A DNA stretch of 18,952 nt, taken from JBGPYM01 sp041493205 (GTDB lineage: Bacteria; Bacteroidota; Ignavibacteria; UBA10030; UBA6906). Both the position numbers and the translations under genes were made by a program. Positions 1-8,135 of the stretch are shown here, in pieces. The number at the start of each line of letters is the position of its first letter. Position 1 is the stretch's first letter. The stretch is from positions 1 to 18,952 of the forward strand of contig JBGPYM010000030.1 of NCBI GenBank assembly GCA_041493205.1. The letters run 5' to 3'. The notes under the pieces were generated by a model. The model did no database searches and had not been told where the DNA came from. It worked only from the letters and a program-made list of their open reading frames with translations.

Positions 1-2
1 AC

Positions 3-1598
3 AATAATATTCTCTTCACCGGCGTACCCACACGGATTATTGACCGGTGCCTTGCACGCGTGCAGGAGCGCCAGTACCGCGCAGGCGATATCATCTTTGA
101 TGAATCCTCGCGCGGGCGGGATCTCTTTTGCATTACGCGGGGACGCATCAGAATAAAAAAATATACAAAATTCGGGGTGGAATCGCTACTTGCCGTGCTG
201 CATGAAGGCGATTTCTTTGGCGAGCTGAGCGCGATCGACGGCCTCCCCCGGTCTGCGCGCGCCGAGGCGATGGATGAGTGTTCGGTCGTCAGCCTCGGTC
301 AGAGCGAGATCCGGGACCTCTCCAAAGCGAGCCCCGTCTTCACCTACAACCTGCTCACCAACATGGCGGTGCGTCTCCGCACGATGGATCAGACGTTCGT
401 GCTGGAGCTCGACCGCAACGCGCTGGTCTCCAAGACGCAGGTGGACCGCCTGAGCATGCTGATTGAGGCGAGCAAGATCGTCAACTCTGCGATCGAAATC
501 GACAAGCTGCTCGGACTGATCCTTGACGTCGCCACCCGCAGCATCAATGCAGACCGCGGCACGCTGTACATGCTGGACAGGCAGACCGGAGAGCTCTGGT
601 CCAGGGTCGCCCAGGGGAACAACACGATCGAAATCCGCCTTCCGGTGGGAAAGGGCCTCGCCGGCTACGTGGCAAAAACGGGCGAAGTCGTCAACATCAC
701 CGACGCCTACAAAGATCCGCGGTTTAATCCCGAGATCGACCGGAAGAGCGGCTACAAGACGCACAACGTTCTTTCCATGCCGATGCGCGACAAGGAGGGG
801 ACGATCGTCGGCGCGTTTCAGTTCCTCAACAAACGCGAGGGTCCGTTCGGACCGGAAGACGAGGCGTTTATCGACGCCCTGTCGGTGCATGCGTCCATCG
901 CCCTGGAAAACGCCCGCCTTGCCCGGGAAATGGTGCAGAGCGAACGGCTCTCTGCGGTCGGCCGCATGGCCAGCACGATCATCCACGACATCAAGAACCC
1001 GATGGGAACCCTGCGCATGTATGCGCAGGTGATCAAGAGAAAGACGGGGGATGCCGAGTCCGCCCAGCTGGCGGACGAAATGATCCGCCAGGTGGACCGG
1101 TTCGTGAACATGACCCAGGAAATCCTTGACTTCTCCCGCGGCATCAGCGAGGTGCATCTGGAAAAGGTGAAGCTCTCCGATGTCCTCGAAGCCGTCCTCA
1201 CGTTCATCGAAAAAGACCTCACCAAGAGGAACGTCACGTTGGTCAGGACGCTCGACTACACCGGCGAGTGCGTCATTGACGTCGAAAAAATGGTCCGCGT
1301 CTTCTACAACCTGGCCGGCAACGCCGCCGACGCCATGAAGGACGGGGGCAAGCTCACCATCCGGTCGAGCCGCAACGATGGCCTGCTCTCCCTCGAATTT
1401 ACCGACACCGGCTGCGGCATCCCCGACGAGATCCGTTCAAAAGTGTTTGAACCCTTTTTCACGTACGGGAAAAAACACGGGACGGGGCTGGGGCTGTCGA
1501 TCGTGAAAAAAATTGTTGACGATCATCATGGACGCCTCGAAATTGAGTCCGAAGTGAACAAGGGCACCACCATCCGCATTCTCATCCCGGCCCCCTGA
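3..1598 (+). CDS. cNMP-binding/GAF sensor histidine kinase, 5' end outside window
   Basis: Soluble sensor kinase expected to autophosphorylate on His and pass phosphate to an unseen response regulator. The frame is open back to the first complete codon at base 3. The residues before the GTG at 60 (LFTGVP, IIDRCL) fit the first helix of a cNMP domain, so that GTG is very likely internal and the gene starts before the window. Numbering from it: cNMP domain about 1-115 with FFGEL (G54, E55) and PRSA (R64, S65), matching the CRP cAMP-contact positions; GAF domain about 137-290; HisKA with HDIKNP (His309); HATPase with N421 in the N box, D449 in DTGCGIP and a GTGLGLS lid at 474-480. No membrane segment is visible, so it should be cytoplasmic. 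The two input domains suggest sensing of small ligands. No partner regulator lies next to it. The family call is firm; the signal is unknown. Confidence 0.93.
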   Translation, partial: NNILFTGVPTRIIDRCLARVQERQYRAGDIIFDESSRGRDLFCITRGRIRIKKYTKFGVESLLAVLHEGDFFGELSAIDGLPRSARAEAMDECSVVSLGQSEIRDLSKASPVFTYNLLTNMAVRLRTMDQTFVLELDRNALVSKTQVDRLSMLIEASKIVNSAIEIDKLLGLILDVATRSINADRGTLYMLDRQTGELWSRVAQGNNTIEIRLPVGKGLAGYVAKTGEVVNITDAYKDPRFNPEIDRKSGYKTHNVLSMPMRDKEGTIVGAFQFLNKREGPFGPEDEAFIDALSVHASIALENARLAREMVQSERLSAVGRMASTIIHDIKNPMGTLRMYAQVIKRKTGDAESAQLADEMIRQVDRFVNMTQEILDFSRGISEVHLEKVKLSDVLEAVLTFIEKDLTKRNVTLVRTLDYTGECVIDVEKMVRVFYNLAGNAADAMKDGGKLTIRSSRNDGLLSLEFTDTGCGIPDEIRSKVFEPFFTYGKKHGTGLGLSIVKKIVDDHHGRLEIESEVNKGTTIRILIPAP

Positions 1599-1617
1599 GG
1601 CCGCGCCGCTTCATTCC

Positions 1618-1646
1618 TTGAAATTGCCCCCGGAAGTGCCTATCTT
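1618..1646 (+). promoter_or_regulatory. sigma70-like promoter ahead of tRNA-Leu/tig
   Basis: A TTGAAA -35 box (1618-1623) and a TATCTT -10 box (1641-1646) are separated by exactly 17 bases. They lie in the short gap after the kinase stop codon and about 50 bases before the tRNA-Leu gene. The spacing and both hexamers fit a housekeeping promoter. It could drive the tRNA alone or the tRNA together with tig-clpP-clpX. No other good hexamer pair was noticed between the tRNA and tig. This is a match by eye, not an experimental start site. Confidence 0.6.
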
Positions 1647-1699
1647 ACAGGTCGCCGTTCCACGTCGATGCCCTGAAACTGCATCGGCGAGGCATGTGC

Positions 1700-1784
1700 G
1701 GGTAGATGGCGGAATTGGCAGACGCGTTGGACTTAGGATCCAATGGAGAAATCCGTGGGGGTTCAAGTCCCCCTCTACCCACCA
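1700..1784 (+). tRNA. tRNA-Leu (anticodon UAG)
   Basis: An 85-base class II tRNA. The acceptor arm GGGTAGA (1700-1706) pairs perfectly with TCTACCC (1774-1780), followed by discriminator A1781 and an encoded CCA (1782-1784). The D stem is GCG/CGC. The anticodon stem TTGGA/TCCAA closes loop CTTAGGA, placing TAG at 1734-1736. The extra arm (GGA, GAAA loop, TCC) is long, as in leucine tRNAs, and the T arm is GGGGG-TTCAAGT-CCCCC. UAG reads CUA and, with wobble, other CUN codons. It precedes tig by 85 bases and may share its promoter. Identity is clear from structure and anticodon. Confidence 0.97.
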
Positions 1785-1856
1785 GCAACGGCCGGCCATG
1801 CGGAATCCCCGGCGTGTCCGGAGTGTTCCAGAAGAGGGATCGGCGGACAATTGACG

Positions 1857-1862
1857 AAGGGA
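1857..1862 (+). promoter_or_regulatory. ribosome binding site deciding the GTG start of tig
   Basis: AAGGGA lies 7 bases before the GTG at 1870. This supports the non-ATG start for trigger factor; the protein from there begins MQVTINTLSD, the normal edge of the ribosome-binding domain. Confidence 0.6.
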
Positions 1863-1869
1863 ACAGTCG

Positions 1870-3147
1870 GTGCAGGTTACGATCAATACCCTATCGGATA
1901 TCGCACAGGAGGCGGATATCCAGGTCACCAGTGACGAGCTCCAGCCCCATTTTGAACGCGCCTATGAAAAATTCCGCCCGAAGGTGGAACTCAAGGGCTT
2001 CCGCAAGGGGAAAGTGCCGATGCCGATGATACGGCAGCTCTATGGCGAAGCAATCGAGCATGAGGCGCTGGATACCATCGCAGACGAGCTGTACCGGAAG
2101 GCCATGGATGAAAAAAACATCCAGCCGGTCGGCCGCCCGACCATGGTGGACATGGATTTCCGCCGCGGTGAGTCGTTCCGGTTCAAAATCAAATACGAAA
2201 TCAAGCCGGCCATCACCCTCCGGAAGTACAAGGGCATCGCCGTCGAAAAGCCGGTCCACGACGTGACCGACGCAGAGGTGGAAGCCGAAATCACCACCCT
2301 CCGCAGATCCAATGGCGTCCCCCGTGAAACGGAGATTGTGACGGACGCCGAGCACATCGTGACCGCAGACGTGCAGGAACTCGACGAGAGCGGCGCCCCG
2401 TTGATCGGCAAGAAGACCGCCGGAGCGCGGTTTTCACTCTTTGATGAGACGCTCGCCCCTGAAATCCGCGATGGGCTCATGCACGCCGCCGTCGGCTCCC
2501 CCGTCAGGGCCCGCTTTGAATCCAGGCACGGCGACCACACGCATCCCGTTCAAATTGCGATCACTCCCACAAAAATTGAGAAGGTCGAGCTCCCGCCGTT
2601 CGACGACGCGCTGGTCGCAAAGGTCACCGGGGACAAAGTGAAGTCCGTCGATGAATTCACACAGTCCCTGCGAGCCGACATCGAACGGTACTGGGATGAT
2701 CAGGCCACCGCAAAGCTCAATGACAATATCGCCCGGGCCATCGTCGAAGAGCACGATTTCCCCGTGCCCGATGCCCTGGTGGAGAGCCTCCTTGACTCGT
2801 TCGTGGAGGACCTGAAACAGCGCTCGCGCGATCGCAAGCTTCCCAAGGGCTTTGATGAAAAGAAATTTCGCGATGAGAGCCGGACATACGCGGTGTGGCA
2901 GGCGAAATGGATGCTGATAAAGGAACGGATCGGCGAGGCCGAACAGCTAACCGTCACTGACGCCGACGTTGAAGCGATGGCGGAGGCTGAGGCCGGGAAA
3001 ATCGGCATCGAGAAGGAGCGGCTGATGACATACTACAAAAATTCCACCGCCGCGGTCGACCGGCTGCTGTCCGACAAGATCATGACGTTCCTGAGGGGCA
3101 ACGCGAAAATTACCGAGAAACCAGCGGTCACGGAACCGCGCTCATAA
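1870..3147 (+). CDS. tig: trigger factor (ribosome-associated chaperone)
   Basis: Trigger factor binds the ribosome exit tunnel and shields nascent chains in the cytoplasm. The 425-residue length is close to the usual 430-450. The N-terminal ribosome-binding domain carries the signature GFRKGK at residues 43-48. The C-terminal helical chaperone arms run from about residue 240 and are rich in charged residues. The middle segment (about 145-235), where a FKBP-type PPIase domain normally sits, is hard to recognise and lacks the usual aromatic-rich pattern, so prolyl isomerase activity is doubtful. The start is a GTG preceded by AAGGGA. The next gene, clpP, starts 14 bases after the stop, giving the common tig-clpP-clpX order that joins folding and degradation. 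No close alternative identity is apparent. Confidence 0.96.
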   Translation: MQVTINTLSDIAQEADIQVTSDELQPHFERAYEKFRPKVELKGFRKGKVPMPMIRQLYGEAIEHEALDTIADELYRKAMDEKNIQPVGRPTMVDMDFRRGESFRFKIKYEIKPAITLRKYKGIAVEKPVHDVTDAEVEAEITTLRRSNGVPRETEIVTDAEHIVTADVQELDESGAPLIGKKTAGARFSLFDETLAPEIRDGLMHAAVGSPVRARFESRHGDHTHPVQIAITPTKIEKVELPPFDDALVAKVTGDKVKSVDEFTQSLRADIERYWDDQATAKLNDNIARAIVEEHDFPVPDALVESLLDSFVEDLKQRSRDRKLPKGFDEKKFRDESRTYAVWQAKWMLIKERIGEAEQLTVTDADVEAMAEAEAGKIGIEKERLMTYYKNSTAAVDRLLSDKIMTFLRGNAKITEKPAVTEPRS

Positions 3148-3161
3148 CCAAGCGAGATCAC

Positions 3162-3779
3162 ATGGATCACCACACGAAGTACAACCAGCTCGTCCCGATG
3201 GTCGTCGAGCAAACCGGACGCGGCGAGCGGGCGTACGACATTTTCTCCCGCCTCCTGAAAGAGCGGATTGTGTTCATTGGAACTCCGATCGACGATATCA
3301 TCGCAAGTCTCGTCATCGCCCAGCTCCTGTTTCTTGAATCCGAAGATCCTGACAAGGACATCAACCTGTACATCAACAGCCCCGGCGGGAGCGTTTCCTC
3401 CGGTCTCGCAATTTACGACACCATGCAGTACATCCGCCCCGACGTTGCGACCATTTGCATCGGGCTTGCGGCGAGCATGGGCGCGGTCCTCCTCACCGGG
3501 GGTGCCAAGGGAAAGCGTTCCGGCCTTCCGAACTCGCGCATCATGATCCATCAGCCTTGGGGGGGCGTGCAGGGAACGGCCTCCGACATCAGCATTCAGG
3601 CAGAAGAAATCCTGCGCACCAAAAAACGACTGAACGAAATCCTGGCGGGACACTGCGGTCAGCCCCTCGAGATGATCGAGCGCGACACCGATCGCGACCG
3701 CTATATGTCGTCCGAGGAGGCGAAGACCTACGGCCTCATCGACAATGTGTACATCAAGAAGGAACGCGAAAAGAAGTAG
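3162..3779 (+). CDS. clpP: ATP-dependent Clp protease proteolytic subunit ClpP
   Basis: ClpP is the serine peptidase that forms a double heptamer ring and degrades proteins unfolded by ClpX. At 205 residues it has normal length. The triad is visible: Ser105 in GLAASMGA, His130 in MIHQP and Asp179 in DTDRDRYMS; the spacings (25 and 49 residues) equal those of the E. coli enzyme. The oxyanion-strand motif INSPGG and the N-terminal LVPMVVEQTGRGER that forms the axial loops are intact. There is no long propeptide, only a few residues before the axial-loop segment. The ribosome site is weak (GCGAG), so translation may be coupled to tig. clpX follows after 17 bases in the same operon. Confidence 0.98.
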   Translation: MDHHTKYNQLVPMVVEQTGRGERAYDIFSRLLKERIVFIGTPIDDIIASLVIAQLLFLESEDPDKDINLYINSPGGSVSSGLAIYDTMQYIRPDVATICIGLAASMGAVLLTGGAKGKRSGLPNSRIMIHQPWGGVQGTASDISIQAEEILRTKKRLNEILAGHCGQPLEMIERDTDRDRYMSSEEAKTYGLIDNVYIKKEREKK

Positions 3780-3796
3780 CGCGCAAGGGCGGCCCC

Positions 3797-5056
3797 ATGG
3801 CACAGAAGACGAAAACGGGAGAACCGATCCACTGTTCGTTCTGCGGACGGACGCCTGACGAGGTGCAGAGCATCATCGCGGGTCCTGAAGTGTACATCTG
3901 CGACATCTGCGTCTCAAGTTCGGTCGATATCATCCGTGCCAACCTCGCGTCCATGCCCGGACGCCGGGGGCCCCGCGGGTCGATGACCCCCGCCGCCATC
4001 AAGGAGGCGCTCGACGATTACGTCATCGGCCAGGAACACGCAAAGAGAAGCCTGGCGGTCGCCGTCTATAATCATTACAAGCGCATCGACGCCCGCGACC
4101 GGGCCTTCGACTCGGATGACGTCGAAATTGAAAAGACGAATATCCTGCTCATCGGGCCGACGGGCACCGGCAAGACGCTGCTTGCCCAGACCCTCGCGCG
4201 CATCCTGGACGTCCCCTTCGCCATCGCCGACGCGACCACGCTGACCGAAGCGGGCTACGTGGGTGATGACGTCGAAACGATCCTTGTCCACCTCCTGCAG
4301 AATGCCGAATACAACGTGGAGAAGGCGGAACGGGGAATCGTCTACATTGACGAGATCGACAAGATCGCCCGCAAGAGCGAGAGCGTATCCATCACGCGCG
4401 ACGTGTCCGGGGAAGGTGTCCAGCAGGCGCTGCTGAAAATCCTGGAAGGAACGGTGGCAGGCGTGCCGCCGAAGGGGGGGCGCAAACATCCCGAGCAGAG
4501 CCTGATCAACATCAATACGCGCAACATCCTCTTTATCTGCGGCGGCGCGTTCGAGGGTCTCGACAAGATTATCGCCCGGCGCGTGAATCAGAACCCGGTG
4601 GGCTTCGGCGCGGAAATCAAGGGGAAGCGGGATGGAAAAGCCGACCTGCTGCTGCCGCTGGTGCAGCCGGAGGACCTGGTAAAGTTCGGCATGATCCCGG
4701 AATTCGTCGGCCGAGTCCCGCTCGTCTCGTCGCTCCATTCGCTCGGGGAGGACGCACTCCTTAATATTCTGACCGAACCGAAGAACGCGATCGTCAAGCA
4801 GTACAAGAAACTCTTCAGGATGGAAGGGGTGGATCTGCAGTTCGAGGAGCCTGCGCTCAAAGCCGTCGTCCAGAAAGCGATCGAGCGCGGCACCGGGGCC
4901 CGCGCACTCCGCTCCATCATCGAGGAAGTGCTGCTCGATATCATGTACGACATCCCCGACAAGAGAAATCTCGCTTCCTGCACGATCACCCGCGAAGTCA
5001 TCCTCCGGCGCAAGGACCCGCTCTACCGCTACGAGGAGCGCAAGCAGTCGGCGTAA
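3797..5056 (+). CDS. clpX: ATP-dependent Clp protease ATP-binding subunit ClpX
   Basis: AAA+ unfoldase that feeds substrates to ClpP. The start is the ATG at 3797 (MAQKTKTGEP), preceded by AAGGGCGG; the frame is open further back inside clpP but that part is not ClpX. The 419 residues contain an N-terminal zinc-binding domain (Cys13, 16, 35, 38), Walker A GPTGTGKT (120-127), pore loop GYVG (153-156), Walker B VYIDE with D185 and E186, an RKH loop (229-231) and a sensor-2 GARALR near the C-terminus. The ClpP-docking loop reads VGF (268-270) where E. coli has IGF, a conservative change. It is the last visible gene of the tig-clpP-clpX unit and faces a convergent lipoprotein gene 12 bases away. 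Confidence 0.98.
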   Translation: MAQKTKTGEPIHCSFCGRTPDEVQSIIAGPEVYICDICVSSSVDIIRANLASMPGRRGPRGSMTPAAIKEALDDYVIGQEHAKRSLAVAVYNHYKRIDARDRAFDSDDVEIEKTNILLIGPTGTGKTLLAQTLARILDVPFAIADATTLTEAGYVGDDVETILVHLLQNAEYNVEKAERGIVYIDEIDKIARKSESVSITRDVSGEGVQQALLKILEGTVAGVPPKGGRKHPEQSLININTRNILFICGGAFEGLDKIIARRVNQNPVGFGAEIKGKRDGKADLLLPLVQPEDLVKFGMIPEFVGRVPLVSSLHSLGEDALLNILTEPKNAIVKQYKKLFRMEGVDLQFEEPALKAVVQKAIERGTGARALRSIIEEVLLDIMYDIPDKRNLASCTITREVILRRKDPLYRYEERKQSA

Positions 5057-5068
5057 CCCTCGCCTTCG

Positions 5069-5455
5069 TCATTTTCCCGTTCTGATATCCGGTTCTTCGT
5101 CCATCAGCCGCAGCTCCAGACGCGCTCCCTGCGGGGGTGTGCGGAACGGAACGGTTTTTCCGGGCAGGATGGATGGGATTTCCGCCGTCAGCACTGTCTT
5201 CGAGTTCCCGTCGGTCACCCGGAATGCCACCGTGACTTTCTTCGCCTCTTCTGTCCCCTTGTTGGTGATACTCCCCTCCACCCAGAAGATCGAACCCGAC
5301 GACGGCATACTCATCCCCGGCTCCGAGCCCCCCGCCATTGAGGCGTTCACGTCCTTTTTCAGGACCTTGTTGACGATCACGAGTTCGGATCCCCCGCCCG
5401 TACAGGATATCAGTATGAACGCGGCGAAGACCGCAACGGCGACGCATCGTATCAT
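5069..5455 (-). CDS. small lipoprotein with FxLyD-like domain
   Basis: A 128-residue exported protein of unknown function. The N-terminus is a lipoprotein signal peptide: a short charged start (MIRC), a hydrophobic run and a lipobox ending LISC, with Cys18 as the likely lipidated residue. Residues about 55-115 form a beta-rich segment with V-x-G-S-I-x-N-K-G, then V-x-V-x-F and LPGKTVPF, like the FxLyD/immunoglobulin-type fold found in many small envelope proteins. It follows lptD by 24 bases and has the strongest Shine-Dalgarno of the window, AGGAGG 6 bases before ATG, so it may be made in larger amounts than the genes before it. It ends the minus-strand gene chain. A role in the outer membrane is an inference from position only. 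Confidence 0.8.
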   Translation of the reverse strand: MIRCVAVAVFAAFILISCTGGGSELVIVNKVLKKDVNASMAGGSEPGMSMPSSGSIFWVEGSITNKGTEEAKKVTVAFRVTDGNSKTVLTAEIPSILPGKTVPFRTPPQGARLELRLMDEEPDIRTGK

Positions 5456-5461
5456 GCTTGT

Positions 5462-5467
5462 CCTCCT
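5462..5467 (-). promoter_or_regulatory. perfect Shine-Dalgarno of the terminal lipoprotein gene
   Basis: On the minus strand AGGAGG lies 6 bases before the ATG at 5455, inside the 24-base gap after lptD. It is the only full consensus site noticed in this window; most upstream genes in the chain have weak sites or stop/start overlaps. This suggests independent, efficient translation of the last gene. Confidence 0.65.
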
Positions 5468-5479
5468 TCCATGATGAGG

Positions 5480-8128
5480 TCAGTAGACTTCCCGGACGCT
5501 CCCCTGCTTGGTGATCTTGATATCCTGCAGCTGCGGAGCCTTGAGACGGATTTCCACCCTGAAGTTCCGGTACGGGCCGGTCGGGACCCAGTTAAAATTG
5601 AGCTCCCAGCAATGGAGGTCCCGGTATACGGTGATCTGCGGGGCGGTGAAGACACGGTTGATCAGGTCGTATCCTGTGGTCGCGGTGATCTTCCAGAATT
5701 CGGTCAGGTTGAATCCGAGGGACGCAGAGATGCCGGAGCTGATGAACGTGTTGTTTGGATCGGCCTGGTTTCTGCTGAAGCTGTAGTTCAGATCGAGATT
5801 CCATGGTATGCTGAAATCCGGCGCCTCCTGATCGTAGAGTCCGACATAGCCGCTTTTGGGCTTCGCTCCCGCCGAATCCGCCGCGCTCTTCTGCGGGCCG
5901 GCGGTCGTCTTTTTCTTTTCGCCGCTCAGTCGTGTCCCGATGCTGACCCCGAAGCTGGTCAGGTCGGCGAGACGGCCCGATTCGTTGATAAGGAATTTGT
6001 TCACACGGCGCCCGAAACGGGGGTTCGCCGGGTCGGTTGCGAACTTGTAGAGGTTGAAACGGCTGCTCCCGCCGATGGACAGAATCTGCCCCACGCTCGT
6101 GCGGAAGTCCAGTCCGATTTCGCTGAACCGGAGACTGTCGGCCGCAAAGTTGTATGCAATCCCGGCATTGAGGTTCAGCAGCTGGAACTTGTTGTCCTCG
6201 CCCGCTGAATCGCCCGACGCCGTTTTCATTTCAAACACGTTTCCGAGGTTGAACGAGAGCGCCTGCCGCCTGCCTGCCGGTGCGCCGCCGAACACCTCGC
6301 TGTCATACATGCCGTACCGTTGTCGCACACCGCTCGTGTCGATGTAGGAATCGTAATACCCGAACCGGTCTTCGGAAAAATCAGGCTGATATGTGTACGA
6401 GAGAGACGGCGTGACCTGGTGCCGGATGCCCTTGATGCCGAGAATATTCGGCTGGAATATGCCGAAAAACTTTGTCTGGGCGGACACGCCGAAGTCATAG
6501 TACCGGAGCGCCTTGATGCCGGCAACTTCGCGGACCGAGAGCTGGCGCGTTGCCGGATCCACACTCTGCACCGTTCGGTGGTCGTACCATTTTTCCGTGT
6601 AATTGAAAAACGGCGTGAAGGTCACATACCCGGCCTTCGGCGACGCGTTGACGGTCACCTGATGGACGATCCCCCGCCTCTCATCGAACGTGAACCCGTC
6701 CCCCGGGCTGCCCCCCGGTGTGGTCACGGGAGTTTTATTCTTGACATTGAGGAACTGGCCGCCGTAGGAATACCCGATCAGCTCGTACCACCGCTGCGTG
6801 CCTCCGGCTCCGCTTCGTTTCGTCGATCGGAACGGAAAGCTCTGACTCCGGTTGAAGGTGATCCCAGGCAGGATCGTGTTTGTCTGGCCGGTCTGAAGGT
6901 TCTGGTCGCGGTGGATGTTGATTGTCATGCTGTTTGGCGTTCCCTCCCAGAACTTTGTCAGTGTGGCATTCGACACGATGTTCTGCAGAAGGAGATCGTT
7001 CAGATTGTTGCTCGTTTGCTGGTAGTACGAACCGCTCGAGAACGTGAAGTCCACCAGGAGGCGCGTCGTGGGATCGAAATCCTGATTATGGTACCACTTC
7101 ACGTTAAACACGTTTTCGACGTGGTATCCGGGGTCTCCCGGCTCGCCGGTGACCGCGTGCCCGTAGGAGCCGCTGATCGCGCCAAGAAACGTGTAGCGGA
7201 GCGCGTAGCGGTAATCTGCATACAGAACGTAGCTCCCTTTGGAATATCCGTCGGCTTTGAGCGCCAGGTCCATGTAATCGCTCATCGCCCAGTAATAGCC
7301 GAGGTGGGTCAGGTACCGGCCGCGGCCGCTTTCACCGAACGCCGGCGCGATGAGCCCTGAACGCCGGCCTCGTTCACTCGGAAAGATGCCGAACGGGAGG
7401 GCAAACACGGGCACGTCGGCAATATAGAGGAAGATCGGCCGCGCGATGATCTTGTCCTTCACGATCACTTTCATTGTGGGGCTGCCGAAGTAGTAATGCG
7501 GATGCTCCAGGTCGCAGGTCGTGAACTTGCCGTCCTCCACGAAGAGCACATCCGGCTCCACCTTCTTGATCGCCTCCCCGTAGTAGAGCCCCTTCTCCAT
7601 CTCCGTTTTGCCCAGATCGATTTTTCCCTTTTTCGACTTGAAGTTATAGACGATCCGGTCGCCGTGGTATGTTTCAGCGCCATCGATCAGCTCGGGCTGG
7701 CCTTTAAGCTTCCGGCCCGCAGTGTCGGCGGTATCGACGACCCCTTCGGCGTTCAGCAGAGACGTCGACCAGTTGATGTCGATCGTCTGCGCCTTGAGCC
7801 CCAGTTCCTTGTAGTTGATGTCCCCTTTGCCGAACAGGTACATGGTCCTCGAGGCGAGCGAGTAGACGATGGAATCCGATGCGGAATACGTGACGAGAGA
7901 GTCGATGCCGGAAGGCGAGACGGGGGCGACGGTGGTATCCTTCCGTGCAGCGCTGGTATCGCGCACGGCGGCCGAATCGGCGCGGGCGGGCCCGGTCCCG
8001 GGGCCTCTCTGGGCGTTTGCGGAGCCTGCGGCACCCGGGACAAGCAGGGCGGTCAGAACGCACGAGCCCATGACACACCGATGGACGAAGCCGGCCCACT
8101 GCAGCGATATGCTGATTGGATGGTTCAC
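5480..8128 (-). CDS. lptD: LPS-assembly outer membrane protein LptD (OstA family)
   Basis: Outer-membrane beta-barrel that receives lipopolysaccharide from the periplasmic Lpt bridge and inserts it in the outer leaflet. The product has 882 residues. The signal peptide ends near SANA|Q (39/40). A Ser/Thr/Asp-rich linker follows, then an LptA-like beta-jellyroll (about 80-215, with GKGDINYKELGLKAQTIDI repeats of the OstA type) and a barrel to the C-terminus, with alternating aromatic strands and a tail containing LHCWELNFNW and KAPQLQDIKI, typical of FCB-group LptD. After the signal peptide only two cysteines exist, Cys205 and Cys840. A Lys/Ala-rich insert (about 722-750) probably forms a loop. 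The start is GTG, 7 bases after the rarA stop, with a weak ribosome site; a later ATG at 8071 would leave a poorer signal peptide. Confidence 0.9.
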   Translation of the reverse strand: MNHPISISLQWAGFVHRCVMGSCVLTALLVPGAAGSANAQRGPGTGPARADSAAVRDTSAARKDTTVAPVSPSGIDSLVTYSASDSIVYSLASRTMYLFGKGDINYKELGLKAQTIDINWSTSLLNAEGVVDTADTAGRKLKGQPELIDGAETYHGDRIVYNFKSKKGKIDLGKTEMEKGLYYGEAIKKVEPDVLFVEDGKFTTCDLEHPHYYFGSPTMKVIVKDKIIARPIFLYIADVPVFALPFGIFPSERGRRSGLIAPAFGESGRGRYLTHLGYYWAMSDYMDLALKADGYSKGSYVLYADYRYALRYTFLGAISGSYGHAVTGEPGDPGYHVENVFNVKWYHNQDFDPTTRLLVDFTFSSGSYYQQTSNNLNDLLLQNIVSNATLTKFWEGTPNSMTINIHRDQNLQTGQTNTILPGITFNRSQSFPFRSTKRSGAGGTQRWYELIGYSYGGQFLNVKNKTPVTTPGGSPGDGFTFDERRGIVHQVTVNASPKAGYVTFTPFFNYTEKWYDHRTVQSVDPATRQLSVREVAGIKALRYYDFGVSAQTKFFGIFQPNILGIKGIRHQVTPSLSYTYQPDFSEDRFGYYDSYIDTSGVRQRYGMYDSEVFGGAPAGRRQALSFNLGNVFEMKTASGDSAGEDNKFQLLNLNAGIAYNFAADSLRFSEIGLDFRTSVGQILSIGGSSRFNLYKFATDPANPRFGRRVNKFLINESGRLADLTSFGVSIGTRLSGEKKKTTAGPQKSAADSAGAKPKSGYVGLYDQEAPDFSIPWNLDLNYSFSRNQADPNNTFISSGISASLGFNLTEFWKITATTGYDLINRVFTAPQITVYRDLHCWELNFNWVPTGPYRNFRVEIRLKAPQLQDIKITKQGSVREVY

Positions 8129-8135
8129 GCGTGCG

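Noticed and set aside
186..1157. 323-codon minus-strand open frame inside the histidine kinase
   Set aside because: His/Val/Asp-rich translation typical of an antisense shadow; the sense strand has all kinase motifs.
1801..1830. Imperfect hairpin between tRNA-Leu and tig
   Set aside because: The stem is interrupted by mismatches and there is no T run, so it does not qualify as a terminator or a known riboswitch.
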